Source: Coptis chinensis (taxonomy: Eukaryota; Streptophyta; Magnoliopsida; Ranunculales; Ranunculaceae). From it: DNA of 64,000 nt. The notes beneath the pieces were generated by a model. It saw only the letters and a list, made by a program, of their open reading frames with translations. It had not been told where the DNA came from and made no database searches. Position numbers and translations under genes: made by a program. Location of the stretch: contig CM027378.1 of NCBI GenBank assembly GCA_015680905.1, positions 42,939,001-43,003,000 of the forward strand, given 5' to 3'. Each line of letters begins with the position of its first letter. Position 1 is the stretch's first letter. Positions 21,888-31,960 of the stretch are shown here, one piece after another.

Positions 21888-22823
21888 CTAAAATTCCAAA
21901 TTATACTCATCCGTTCCCCATCGCCATCCTCTCATTTGGGTACAAATCTCGAAGTTATGGTGTATAGTAGCCTGTCGAGTCCGGAGGTCTTCGCAGATAG
22001 TATTGAATGAACACATGCCACGATGAATCACAGCCATGCGTTCTGCATCTGACCAACACCTCTCCAAGGCATCAACATCAAAACATGTCAAGTCTTCCTC
22101 ATCCTCCGAGTCATTCTCATTTCCGACGTCCTCCTCGTCGACTACCCTATCCTCAGGCAATCTCCAAACTTGTTGGATACACTCCTTATAAATCCGAGGA
22201 TTTTGGTGTAGGGTGACGCAAATTCTATCAGACGTCGAAGTCGCTCTCAACTTCAGCATGATCTTGGTTATCAAAACAGGGAGAGGTGCAATAGACTTCC
22301 CCACTCTCTTAATCATGTTAAGCAAAAACTCCAAGATACATAACTCATACTTCTGCTCCTGGAGTATCCATAGAATGTGAAGGCAATTCAGACTGATGTC
22401 GCTGACCTTCTCCTTCCCTATGACATTCCTACTAATCTACTGAGCTATAGCCAGCTGGTTGGTTCTGAGGGATGCCTGGCGAACACAATGCGAGCTCACA
22501 TTGTAGTTCCCTTCGGTAACAGTCGCGTGCATCAAAGGCTCTACCCCAGTATATTGGGACTCCTGTAACGTGGCATCAAGATGGATTCTAGGCGGAATGC
22601 CTAGAATCTCAGCCAACAACCCAGTAGTTACTTCTTTCCTCCTCTTTGCCACCATAACAAAAATTCTATTCCCCTCCAACTCCCTCGTGTTGTAAAACCG
22701 TCGGACTAACTCTTCATGGTAAAAGGCGTCGGTCGAGTACCACAAGCTATTCCAATCTCTACTAACTATTTCGTCACCGTAAAATGGCACGAAGTGGTCG
22801 CCAGTAAATGCTTGCTCTGGCAA
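21888..22823 (-). pseudogene. Extra ORF of the Athila-like element (putative plant transposon protein)
   Basis: One frame runs from Met at 22823 to the stop at 21888, broken only by a TAG at 22436-22434. The N-terminal part has FVPFYGDEIVSRDWNSLWY and ELVRRFYNTRELEGNRIF, the type of motif found in proteins labelled putative plant transposon protein in Athila-type elements, located after pol. The C-terminal part has an acidic stretch (DEEDVGNENDSEDEEDL) and a regular helical pattern. I see no signal peptide or membrane helix, so an envelope-type role is not supported. A single stop in about 310 codons suggests recent decay or readthrough. Family assignment is from memory and moderate. Confidence 0.55.
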
Positions 22824-23910
22824 AATCCGGCGTTGTTAAGCCATTGGAAGTTTTGATAAGGTTAGGTGGTTTGAATAAGGTAGGGGGAAGCAATGAGGGA
22901 CAACTTTACTAAAAAAATGATGGTGGTGGTGGTGTGGTGGCGCGGCAGCTCCAAGATTTGGATTTTTCGGTGGTTTTTGGTTTTTGTAAATTGATGGAGG
23001 TGGTGGTGGGACGGTTTTGAGAAGATTTGGAATGGGTTTGGATGTTTGGCGTGGGTGTAGGTAGTTTTCTTCTTAATTTTAATTTTTGGTTTAGGGTTTG
23101 AAGCTTGTTTGCTTATTAATGGCGGCGGTGAAGATGAAAACGTGATCTGAAGGTTTAAGGTAAAGCGCGCGCTTCGTCTTACGGTCTTGAAGTTAGACCC
23201 AAGCCCAATTCGAATTTTTCAATTTTTGTCGATTTTTAGCGCGACTTCAAACTAACATTGCCGCTTCGTTACCGGTCCGATTTTTGCAAATGAGATATGG
23301 AAATGATCAGGAGAGAATTTCCAATCCAATGATCCATAAAACACTCTATTCCGACTGTGGATGACATATAAGATAGTGGAAAATACCTCGAAGTGCGTGC
23401 ATGACGTAAGTTATGCGAACGAATGAACTCTAAATTCATAGATTATGTCAACCCGAATCGGAATACAATTAAACGGCCTAAGCAATTCTAATGGGACATA
23501 AAACATTCTAGGACGGAAACACGAACACCCTACCCCCAAACAAATTTTTACAACAGAGTTTAGAAAATTTGTTTTTTTAAAAGTGGGTCTTTTAAAGTCA
23601 GATTCCCGTGACTTCCTAGATTACTATGTTTATTATTTAATATTTTTGTTACTTTTATAAGGAAAAAGAATAAGCAATAAGGACATAATTCACCCCATAG
23701 AGAAACATGACTCAAAAATCCGAGAAAACATGCAAGAGTGGAAAACGTGAATTATGTTAAACGTGGACTTAGGATCCGGCACTTACAGCCACACACTCCA
23801 TAGGGAGGGTCCGGTTACCTTAATGGTGCACTCACCAATATCTTGAAATGAAAGGAAATACACCAAACACAAAAATTGAGTCGTTTATAGTCAGATACTC
23901 GAGACTTTAT
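22824..23910 (-). other. Non-coding linker with GGT-rich microsatellite and polypurine-like tract
   Basis: No gene supported. GTGGTGGTGGT runs lie at about 22920-22940 and 22998-23010. The minus strand carries TTTGTTTGGGGGTAGGG at 23545-23529, another near copy of the element's polypurine tract. Confidence 0.5.
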
Positions 23911-24700
23911 CTAAACATATGTATGAACATGCAGTTTATCATATATCAACAACCGAAATAGTTGTGGATCATTCCATAAATAAATATCACAAAAAACATA
24001 CCCAAACACAATCAAGCACCAAGATTTCCTATGACACAACCTAGTGAAATGAAAGCGAAGTCGGATAAACCTATAACGTAACCTAGCATGCACCTTCTTT
24101 TTCATCTTTGAACGAGAGGGTGTCCTAGTGAATAAGTGTGGAAAAGTGAATGGTTGTGGAGAATATGGTGGATATGAAAAAGTTGTAGAAGGAAAGCATG
24201 GAAAAAATGAGGATGTGGGTTTAGCACAAAACTCATTCATGGTGTAGGTAGAGACTGTCTCAATTCTGAAAATGAAGGTGTCAAATGGTTTGTCCTTCTG
24301 AAGTATTTGTTTTCTAGGAGGATTTAAAAAATTATGAAGCACAGGAGAAACAAAAGGATCGAGTGCAAACTCGAGATTCATTTGAAAGGGTGGAAGGAGG
24401 GGAGTCGAGGTGGATGTTGTGCAAAGTAGTTCTTGATAGGGTGACTCATCACCTGCTCTAAGAAACTCATCGAATTCCTCATCTAGCTTGGTCATACCCA
24501 CATTACTATGGTATTCCTCTATATCTTTGAGAAAGTCATCTATCTCGTCTTCATCCATAATATGTGTATCGACTAGTGTAGGGATGAAAATGTTGGAGTC
24601 TGAACCTTCAAAGGAAAGAAATTTTGGCATCTAATTATCAGTGAACGTGTTGTTGAAATAATCTCGAGCGAAGCTCTCGATCATGCTAACCTCTCCATCC
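23911..24700 (-). pseudogene. Linker frame after the protease of the Athila-like element
   Basis: Beyond the solo LTR the protease frame resumes at 24700 and runs to TAG at 24633-24631. A 239-codon frame starts at the adjoining ATG (24630). It is acidic early (EDEIDDFLKDIEEY, DEEFDEFL) and then low in recognisable structure. No YxDD, FGL or RNase H motif is present, so the pol core of a full-length relative is missing here. It looks like a deletion derivative. Confidence 0.5.
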
Positions 24701-24705
24701 ATAGA

Positions 24706-26183
24706 TGATAAGAGCCCAAAACTGTAGTTTTAACCCTGTAACAGTCATACTTTTAGACAAATTATGTGAGTAATAATTAAGAGTTAATACTGATTACGTG
24801 TTTTTATGCATTTCAGGCGTAAAAGTCCATTATGTGCATAAATGTGCTACTTTAGCGAGATAAAGGAGCAAAGGTCGGTTGCTAAGGAGTTCTGTGATTA
24901 AAGGCCAAGATTCAAGAAGACCAAGCCTCTGTAAAGCCCGGTCAAAAGATGAAGAGTCAAAGTCCACGCGGGCAGAAATAGTGTACAAAGTCAATAGAAC
25001 TTCCGAAGACCATATCTTTGGACTTAGACCTCGGAATTGGGCCTACCTTATGTCAAAACGACCGGCTCGGAAAGAGCTTTCCAATGGTCTAAGCCTTGAT
25101 CCAATCAGAGGAGCAGAAGTGGACGAAAAGTCTGTTGAAGCCAACTACAGCTAAAGAGGCCTTTTTGGACTGAAAGTATTGGGTTTTGGGCCTGATTCTC
25201 TGGCCCAAAACATGGCTCCAAGCCCATGCACGATTTTTGGATCTGAAAGTATAAAAACCAAAGCTTAGCTCTTTGTTAATGGTAGCTAGTTAGACCTAAA
25301 AATATATATATAATTCTAGATCTAGTTTTCAGTAGAGTAATTAAGTTTAAGTTCCACTTTCAATTCTTGTGTTAGATTAAGTCTTGAATCATTGTTCTTG
25401 ATTGATTAGATAAATAAAAATAGTTATTTTTATCAATTTCGATTTTTGTCATTTCAATTTATAGATCTAATTTTAATTCTTGTTGATTATCATTTCGTAG
25501 TTTAAGTAGATTGAAATATTGTTAGTTAAATTAGTTAAGTTAGAATTTTAATATGATGTGTAGTTATAATTCAATGGGAAATGATGGGTTGATGACTCAA
25601 GGCTAAAACCTCCACTAGAGGGGTTGATGAAGCCTTGATGAAAACTTAGTGGTATAGTGTAGACGCGTTGTAGAATTTATTCCACTCTAGAAGGTCGTGA
25701 TTCGCCATGAGAATGGGTGGACGACCTCACATGCTAGTTAGTATTTGGTAGAGATGCCATGAACACTAGGGGATTAGAACTCGAAATTCTTGCCATAAGA
25801 ACGTGAGAATTTCGAGATACAAGAATCTATGCTAGGTTATTAAGTTGGATTCGAGGTGGATTCAATTCCCCTCTAATCCTTTATCTAGATTCACATTCAG
25901 TATTCAGTATCATTTCGTTATTCGTAACTTGCTAATTTCATTCACCTCGTAGTATAGAATTCCCCTCGTAAACCTCTCATTAGACTTAAGACCGACTAAT
26001 TAGACTAGAAAACATTCCATGCTAGAGCACTAGGAGTGGAACGAATTTGTTACTCTACTCTATTTCGATAGAATTGAGAGTAGAAACTTTGATAAATATA
26101 GATACGTAAATTAGTTTTAGTTTACTTGCGTTTTGAGTTCATCGTTCATTTTGTAGGTAAATTATCAATTTTACATTTTATCA
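24706..26183 (+). mobile_element. Solo LTR of an Athila-type relative, opposite orientation
   Basis: The sequence starts TGATAAGAGCCCAAAACTG and ends TTTTATCA. It is the diverged reverse complement of the 16463 and 29166 LTRs (clear alignment, many substitutions and indels). A perfect 5-bp duplication ATAGA flanks it (24701-24705 and 26184-26188). A TATA-like GTATAAAAAC near 25248 fits plus-strand transcription. Removing it restores continuity of the host element's protease frame, so it inserted after the host and then lost its body by LTR-LTR recombination. Confidence 0.9.
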
Positions 26184-26698
26184 ATAGATGAATCGGGTAA
26201 CTGTGTCTTTGTTTTAAAAACATTTACTTCAACAGAAAGATGGCCAAAAGACATGGACATTGAACCATAGCGGCAGTTTATGAGCGCATTGGCAGTTGCC
26301 AAGAAAGGACGCCCTAAGATGATCGGGACAAAGTCGTTAGCGACTTTTGTATCGAGGATGACGAAATCAGCCGGATAGTAGAAATCCTGAACCTTTACCA
26401 GCACGTTTTCAACCACCCCCTTAGGATACTTAATAGACCGATCAGCTAATTGCAACGTCATTTTAGTGGGTTGCATCTCCTCTAGACCTATTTGTCTATA
26501 CAAATAAAACAGGAGTAAGTTAACACTAGCCCCTAGGTCTAATAATGCGGTCGTCGTATAGGAATCTCCTAAGGTGCATTGTACAGTAGGACGACCAGGG
26601 TCCTTGTACTTAACAATTCCGTTATGTTCAGATAGAGTTGGGAATTGTTCATTTAAAAAGTCTTTTGGTATATTGGTCTTACGCCTAGTAGTACACAA
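26184..26698 (-). pseudogene. Ty3/gypsy aspartic protease region of the Athila-like element
   Basis: The retropepsin site reads TTALLDLGASVNLL, with the flanking blocks KMTLQLADRSIKYPKGVVE, PADFVILDT and PIILGRPFLATANALI in the usual order for plant gypsy polyproteins. The frame continues upstream toward gag with gaps. It is cut on its C-terminal side by the solo LTR. This enzyme would process the polyprotein during particle maturation. The active-site residues look intact. Confidence 0.85.
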
Positions 26699-28647
26699 CT
26701 CCTTAAGAAACTTAGCATGGTGTGGTAGCTTTTAATAGCTTCGAGGAAGGGAAGGTTTATAGTTAGATTCTTGAAAACGTCCCTAATCTCCTCATAATTT
26801 GTATCCATAGTTAACATGGCTAATTTTTGTGGAAACGGTGGTTTCTCTCTATATTTAGCATATGTATCACCGGATGTTTAACCTTGGCTTTCTGTTTCTT
26901 AGGTTGTGTTATGTAACCGGGTACCTCTACGATTGGTAGGCTCTTGATTTCTATTTCGGTATCTAGTAAAGTAGTAGGTGTAGGGGGCTCTCGGTGGGGT
27001 AACTATAGACATAGTTACTTTGTTATCAACCACTCTGCCGAATCCGGAGAGTGGTGATGGCATTTAGCTCACCTACATTTTCATTTTCATTACTAGTATT
27101 ACCGCCACCTCAAAGGCGCGTTTGTTATTTTAGAATTAGGTATCGCGTGACCTGGAAACACACCTTTGGGTTGGGCTTTATCTTGGGCCAACTATTGGCT
27201 TAAATTATTAACGGATTGTAGAAGCTGTTGGTTAGATTGAGCCATGGTTTGGAAGAGTTGTTGGCTCACCTGTATGAAGGTGTCAAGACGATCCGGTTGG
27301 GTGGGTGTAGTGGTCACGGGTGGTGTGACTGGAACTATTTTGCGTTAATTATTTATGGGCGGATTGTGATAGTTATTATTTACCGCAATGATACCTCTAT
27401 TAGCATTATAATTATTATAACTACCTTGACCTTGTGCTTGACCTTGTCGAGGTTGCGCTTGGTTGTTATAATTATTATAATTACCCTGACCCAGTCCTTG
27501 TCGTGGTGGAGCTTGGTTATAACTGTCCGTTGGCCTAACATATTGATTATTGTACCCTGGAGGTGTGACTAGCTTGTTGGATATTTCTCTAACCGAAGTT
27601 GGCATTTTGTCTCCAAGGGGCGTTAGGTTCACTATTAATGGAACAAGAATGTTCATAGGCTATAGGACAGTGAGAGTCGGGATGCTCAGGACTCCAACAG
27701 AAACTACATGGATTGGAATTTACATTCATGACGGGGATAGACTTTTGTTGTACAGAAATGACCTCTACCTTTTTAGTGAGCGATTCGATTAGAGTTTTAA
27801 GCTCGGGATCGTGTTTCATCTCAAACATACCGGCGGCCTTAACTGTATTAGAAGAACTAGCGGAGCGGTGGATATCGTCACTACCCCCCCCAGTTGTTAT
27901 TTCGCTTAGTTTGATCCTCTAAAAAATTATAAGCCTTCGAGGCTCCTTTACTTAGGAAACTACCCCCATTCATTATGTCAATGACTTCTTTATGGTGGTG
28001 TAGAAGTCTTTTGAAAAAGGCACGAACTAACGTGTCTTTCGCTAGGTTATGATGTGGACACTCTATAAGGAGATCGGTGAAACGATTCCAAGCATCTGAA
28101 AATGATTCATGAGGATTTTGTCGAAAGAAATGAATCTTGGAAAGCATCTCATCCGTCTTTAGGGGTGGGTAAAATGTTCCATAAACAAATTGAACAAGTT
28201 TAGCCCACGAGTCCACGCACGAATTACGCTTGGGCGCTTAACCAAGACGCCGCCTTTATCGGCTAAAGTGAAGGGAAATACCCCGAAGTTTAATTTGTTC
28301 AAAGACTCACCGTAGGATGGTGGAATGTTGTAAGAACTTGTTCAATCCTACGATATGTCGATAAGGTTTTTCATGGTCTAAACCATGGAAAACGGGTAAC
28401 AAATTAAAATATTTGGGGATTCGGAAATCCCCACCGGGTCCGCAAGAACGATGCAAGATTTGGGGCTATCGCTCAAGGCTTTATAAAAGTCCGAGAGAGG
28501 AGTCTCTCCTTCGTCAGGCATTGTGTCAGGTAGAGTATGTGGAATAGTAGCTAGAGGTGTAATGAGTGGTATACTAGATAGGCGTGCTTGTTGACGTTGC
28601 CGTGTAATTACGTTAGGTGTTTTTGTTCGACCAGACCTTAATCTCAC
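26699..28647 (-). pseudogene. gag of the Athila-like element, frameshifted
   Basis: It begins MRLRSGRTKTPNV at 28647, a typical start for this lineage. The capsid part follows in shifted frames: GDFRIPKYFNLLPVFHG near 28420 and SWAKLVQFVYGTFYPPLKTD near 28200, then PHESFSDAWNRFTDLL and HHNLAKDTLVRAFFKRL. A nucleocapsid zinc knuckle C-x2-C-x4-H-x4-C (CSFCWSPEHPDSHC) lies at 27708-27667, then a Gln/Asn/Tyr-rich stretch near 27560-27350 and a coiled-coil-like SQQLFQTMAQSNQQLLQS near 27270-27215. At least two frameshifts break it. Gag would form the cytoplasmic particle. Confidence 0.8.
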
Positions 28648-29147
28648 ACAAGGTTAAGACCAAACTTAACTAAACACGACAGCCTCCAAACAATCCTGAT
28701 ATTCTAGTATAAACCTCTAACAGAAGATGCGAGGTGTTGAAGAAAGGAATACCTGATTGCGTCCTTGCTTCGCTTATGAATAGCGTCTTGTTTACGCGTG
28801 TTCAGTGTATATAACAAGTTAGAACACTGAAAAACTTGAAAAATCGAAGTTCGAAACAAACCTGTGGAAATCCGGCAAAAATCAGCTGAGGGCGCAGGTG
28901 CGCTTACTTTGGGCGTAGGTGTGCTCAGTGTAAACTTCGAGTTACAGTGTTTTGAGCGCGGCTCGCGCTCAACTTCCAGTAACTTTAGCGCAGTCGCTTT
29001 TGAAAGAAGTGCGCCCGCAATTTTTTTTTAGGGAAGTTTAATCTTTGAAAAAGACAACCCGGTTAGAATCGAACAAGGGTGGGTGGGTGAAAATGGGACT
29101 TTAAGAAGAGTACTTATACTACGAAAACAATGCGAAAATGAAACTAA
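28648..29147 (-). other. 5' leader of the Athila-like element
   Basis: Non-coding stretch between primer site and gag. It holds the second cluster of GCGCAGGTGCGCT/GTAGGTGTGCTCAGTGTAAA words (28888-29015), related to that at 20985-21120. Confidence 0.5.
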
Positions 29148-29163
29148 GATGGCAGCGGCGCCA
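29148..29163 (-). promoter_or_regulatory. Primer binding site of the Athila-like element
   Basis: Two bases inside the 5' LTR, the minus strand reads TGGCGCCGCTGCCATC. The TGGCGCCG-TGCC pattern matches the tRNA-Asp-type primer site I recall for Athila elements, with differences after the first eight bases. Confidence 0.7.
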
Positions 29164-29165
29164 TT

Positions 29166-30828
29166 TGATAACGGTAAAAAGAGTAGTTTTACAAATGACT
29201 AAAGCTCGTGAGAACTCTAAACGCTAGTAAAACTAGAACTATTTTCGTGTATCTAATTTATCAAAGATTTCTACTCTCAATCCTATTGAGATATAGTGGA
29301 GTAGATGATTCGTTCCACTCCTAGTTCTTTCACATGTAATGTTTTCTAAGTCTAATGATAGTTTTACCTACGAAATGAACGATAAAACTCAAAACGTAAG
29401 TAAAACTAGACGAAATTACGTGCCTAGATTATCAAAGTTTTCTACTCTCAATCAATTGAACTGATATAGTAGAGTAGGAAGTTCGTTCCACTCCTAGTTC
29501 TTTCACATAGTAATGTTCTCTAAGTATAAATAATCTTAACTAACCATCTAATGAGAGATTTATGAATTATAACTACGATGCAATTACCCACAAGATACGA
29601 CTAATTAACTACGGAATGCTGCGTTGATTCTATGATAAGGAATTAGGGGGGATTGATTCCACCTTAACTCAACTTAACTTACTAACGAGGAATCGTCGTA
29701 ATCCGAATTGAACTGCTACGCAGAACAATTGGTTCTTCCTAATCCCTAATTACACATGTACATAACACTTCTACCAATTCATAACTAGCATGTGAAGGAT
29801 TAAACCCATTCTCATGGTGAATTAATCGTTTCTAGAGTGGAATAGAAATTACGACGACTCTACAATAATCGGAATCAAGTTTTCATCAAGGCTTCTCAAC
29901 CCCCTCTAATGGAGGTTTAGCCGAGAATCATTCTGCAATCATTTCCATATGAATCTAAATTAAACATAATATCAAGATTCCAACTTTACTAATTTAACAA
30001 ACGATAATTGAAATCTAATTAATAATTAAGAAATGATATTAACAAGAATTTAAACTAGATCTATAAATGTAATGACAGAAAACGAATTGAATAATAATAA
30101 CTATTTTATTAACCTAATCAAATGAATAACAATATTTTAAAGGTTTAATCTAAAACAAGGAATGAAATGAAACTAAACTTAATTAAAAACAATTAAAACT
30201 AGATCTAGAAGCTATTCTAATGGCTACTTTCTATCCTGAGCTACTAGATATCTTAAGAGTTAAGTCTTCTTTGTTGATATGGAGGAAATCAGGTCCAAAA
30301 TCGTGCATGGGCTTGGAGCTATGTTTTGGGCCAGAGAATCAGGCCCAAAACCCAATTCCTTCAATCCACAGACCCCTTTTTAGCTGGATTCGGCTTCAAT
30401 ATACTTTTTGTCTACTTCTGCTCCTCTGATTGAGTCAAGGCTTGGACCATTGGAAAGCTCTTTCTGAGCCGGTCGTTTTGACATAAGGTAGGCCCAAATC
30501 CGAGGTCTGAGTCCAAATATACTGGTCTTGAAGTTCTCACGACTTTGTAATCTTTTTTACGCCCGCGTGGACTTTGACTTTTCACCTTTTGACCGGGCTT
30601 TACAATGGCTTTGTCTTCTTGAATCTTGGCCTTTAATCACAGAACTCCTTAGCAACCAACCATTGCTCCTTTATATCATCAAAGTGGCACATTTCTGCAC
30701 ATAATTGACTTTGAAGCCTGAAACGCATAAAAACACGTAATCAGTATTAACTCTTAATTATTACTCACATAATTGGTCTAAAAGTATGATTATTAAGGGG
30801 TTAAAACTACAGTTTTGGGCTCTTATCA
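29166..30828 (-). repeat. 5' LTR of the Athila-like element
   Basis: Matches 16463-18118 closely (small differences such as TGATAACGG against TGATAACTG). It has TG...CA ends, and the right flank TCAAC is the other half of the target duplication. Confidence 0.95.
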
Positions 30829-30838
30829 TCAACCGAAA

Positions 30839-30960
30839 GGTAGCTGCAGGAGAAAGCTTCCAACTGGAAATGAGAACTCTTCAAAGCGAGATTAAGTTGT
30901 TAAAGACCCAACAAGAAAGCTTGATTAAGGTAGCTGCAGGAGAAAGCTTCCAACTGGAAT
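30839..30960 (+). repeat. Two-copy direct repeat over the transposase tail
   Basis: GTAGCTGCAGGAGAAAGCTT followed by CCAACTGGAA occurs at about 30840 and 30930, 90 bp apart. The first copy encodes the last transposase codons; the second lies beyond the stop. Confidence 0.8.
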
Positions 30961-31344
30961 TTGGCATTCTAAGCAAGGCAATTGCAATTTATGGCATTGA
31001 ACATTCCCAATCTAATATGGGAAAACGAGCCCATTAAAGACCCAACAATACATGTTATCGACTAAGTTGTTCGTATGTTGTTGATATGATATTTTGATGT
31101 AATTTGTAAATTCATTTTGACATGTTATTTTGGTGTAATTTGGAACAAGTGTAATTTGATTTTATTTCTATGTTATTTGGAAATAATGTTAGTGCTTTTA
31201 TTTGATTTGATTTGAAAATCGAGTGATCGACTAAGTTGATTCGGACGGCAATCGAGTGATTTGAAAATAATGTTGTCAATATGATATTTTGATATAATTT
31301 GGAATAAGTGAAATTTGATTTGATTTGATTTTACTTGATTTTAC
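30961..31344. other. AT-rich spacer between transposase and PMD pseudogene
   Basis: No gene seen. Repeated ATTTTGATRTAATTTG-type words occur at 31091, 31129 and 31286. Confidence 0.45.
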
Positions 31345-31608
31345 CCCAAACGACATGGTCAAGTCGTTTCACCTTTGAACCAAACGATGTGGGCTAGTCG
31401 TTTAACCTTGACACCAAACGGTTTGAACTAGTCGTTTGAGACAGAGCTATTTGTTTTTACACCAAACGATCTGAGCTGGTCGTTTGAGACAGAGCTCTCT
31501 GTTTTTACACCAAACGGTCTGAGTTGGGTCATTTGGCCTTTATACCAAACGATGTGGCTGGGTTGTTTGGCCTTTATACCAAACGACATGGCTAGGACGT
31601 TTGGACAA
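31345..31608. repeat. CGTTTG-type repeat array 3
   Basis: Seven copies of CCAAACGAYRTGG/ACCAAACGGTYTGA...GTCGTTTG, forming imperfect palindromes with a period of about 35-45 bp. The core CCAAACGACATGGCTAGGACGTTTGG is shared with array 2 at 14274. It lies between the convergent MULE and PMD pseudogenes. Confidence 0.8.
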
Positions 31609-31659
31609 ATTTTTTTTCAAATTTCATTTTTTTTTACAACACTTTCATATCCAAAAAAC

Positions 31660-31960
31660 AAACAAATTCCACTTTCAAAGCATCAAATTCATATACCAAC
31701 ACATCAAATTCATATACACTTTCAAATTCATTTCAAAACATCAAATTCCACTTCAAATTCAATTCGAATACGCCATCAAATTCAAATACATCAATTTCCA
31801 CATCAAATTCAAATACATTAATTTCCACATCAAATTTAATTCAAATACGCCATCAAATTCAAATACATCAATTTCCACATCAAATTCAAATCGAATATAT
31901 CAATTTCAACTTCAAAATACATCAAATTCAAAAATACATAAATTACATCAAAATCTGAAG
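31660..31960. repeat. Low-complexity CAAATTC/CATCAATTTCCA tandem sequence
   Basis: Many copies of ACATCAAATTCAAATACATC and ATCAATTTCCACATCAAATT in an irregular array. Open frames across it are composition artefacts. Confidence 0.75.

Larger units (their letters stand above)
16463..30828 (-). mobile_element. Athila-like Ty3/gypsy element, non-autonomous, nested in the MULE
   Basis: Two same-orientation LTRs (1656 and 1663 bp, about 97% alike over the stretches I compared, ending TGATAA...TTATCA) enclose a minus-strand body: primer site, gag, protease, a linker frame, a third-ORF region and a polypurine tract. The target duplication is TCGAC (16458-16462) against TCAAC (30829-30833), one mismatch. 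No reverse transcriptase, RNase H or integrase motif is found between protease and the third ORF, so the element cannot copy itself. It split the last codons of the MULE transposase. An opposite-orientation solo LTR (24706-26183) lies within it. The family call rests on LTR length, the MRLRSG gag start, LDLGASVNLL protease site and TGGCGCC primer site. Confidence 0.85.
13930..30895 (+). pseudogene. MULE (Mutator-like) transposase pseudogene, split by an LTR element
   Basis: Exons 13930-14148, 14500-14601 and 14702 onward have matching GT-AG junctions and phases. After an acidic N-terminus comes a FAR1-like DNA-binding region (VMVIEKSECAKGNRV to CPFKLKGVF). The MULE catalytic core follows: FMLDPTYKTN (first D), VSDRD (second D), AHKHLCRWHI, and TTNRVEGSHAQVK (the E). 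A SWIM zinc finger CWC-x9-CAH lies near 16160-16200. A KTKGRPKGS tail is split by the Athila-like insertion at 16458-16462; its last codons resume at 30834 and end at TAA 30893-30895. It is dead: stops in exons 1 and 2, a stop at 15254-15256, a 10-bp duplication frameshift at 15284-15303, a further shift near 15565 and stops near 15667 and 15799. The D, D and E residues survive. Terminal inverted repeats were not found. Confidence 0.85.

Noticed and set aside
21888..22823. Extra ORF of the Athila-like element considered as an envelope-like gene
   Set aside because: No signal peptide or membrane helix visible, and it resembles the putative plant transposon protein type; position alone is not enough.
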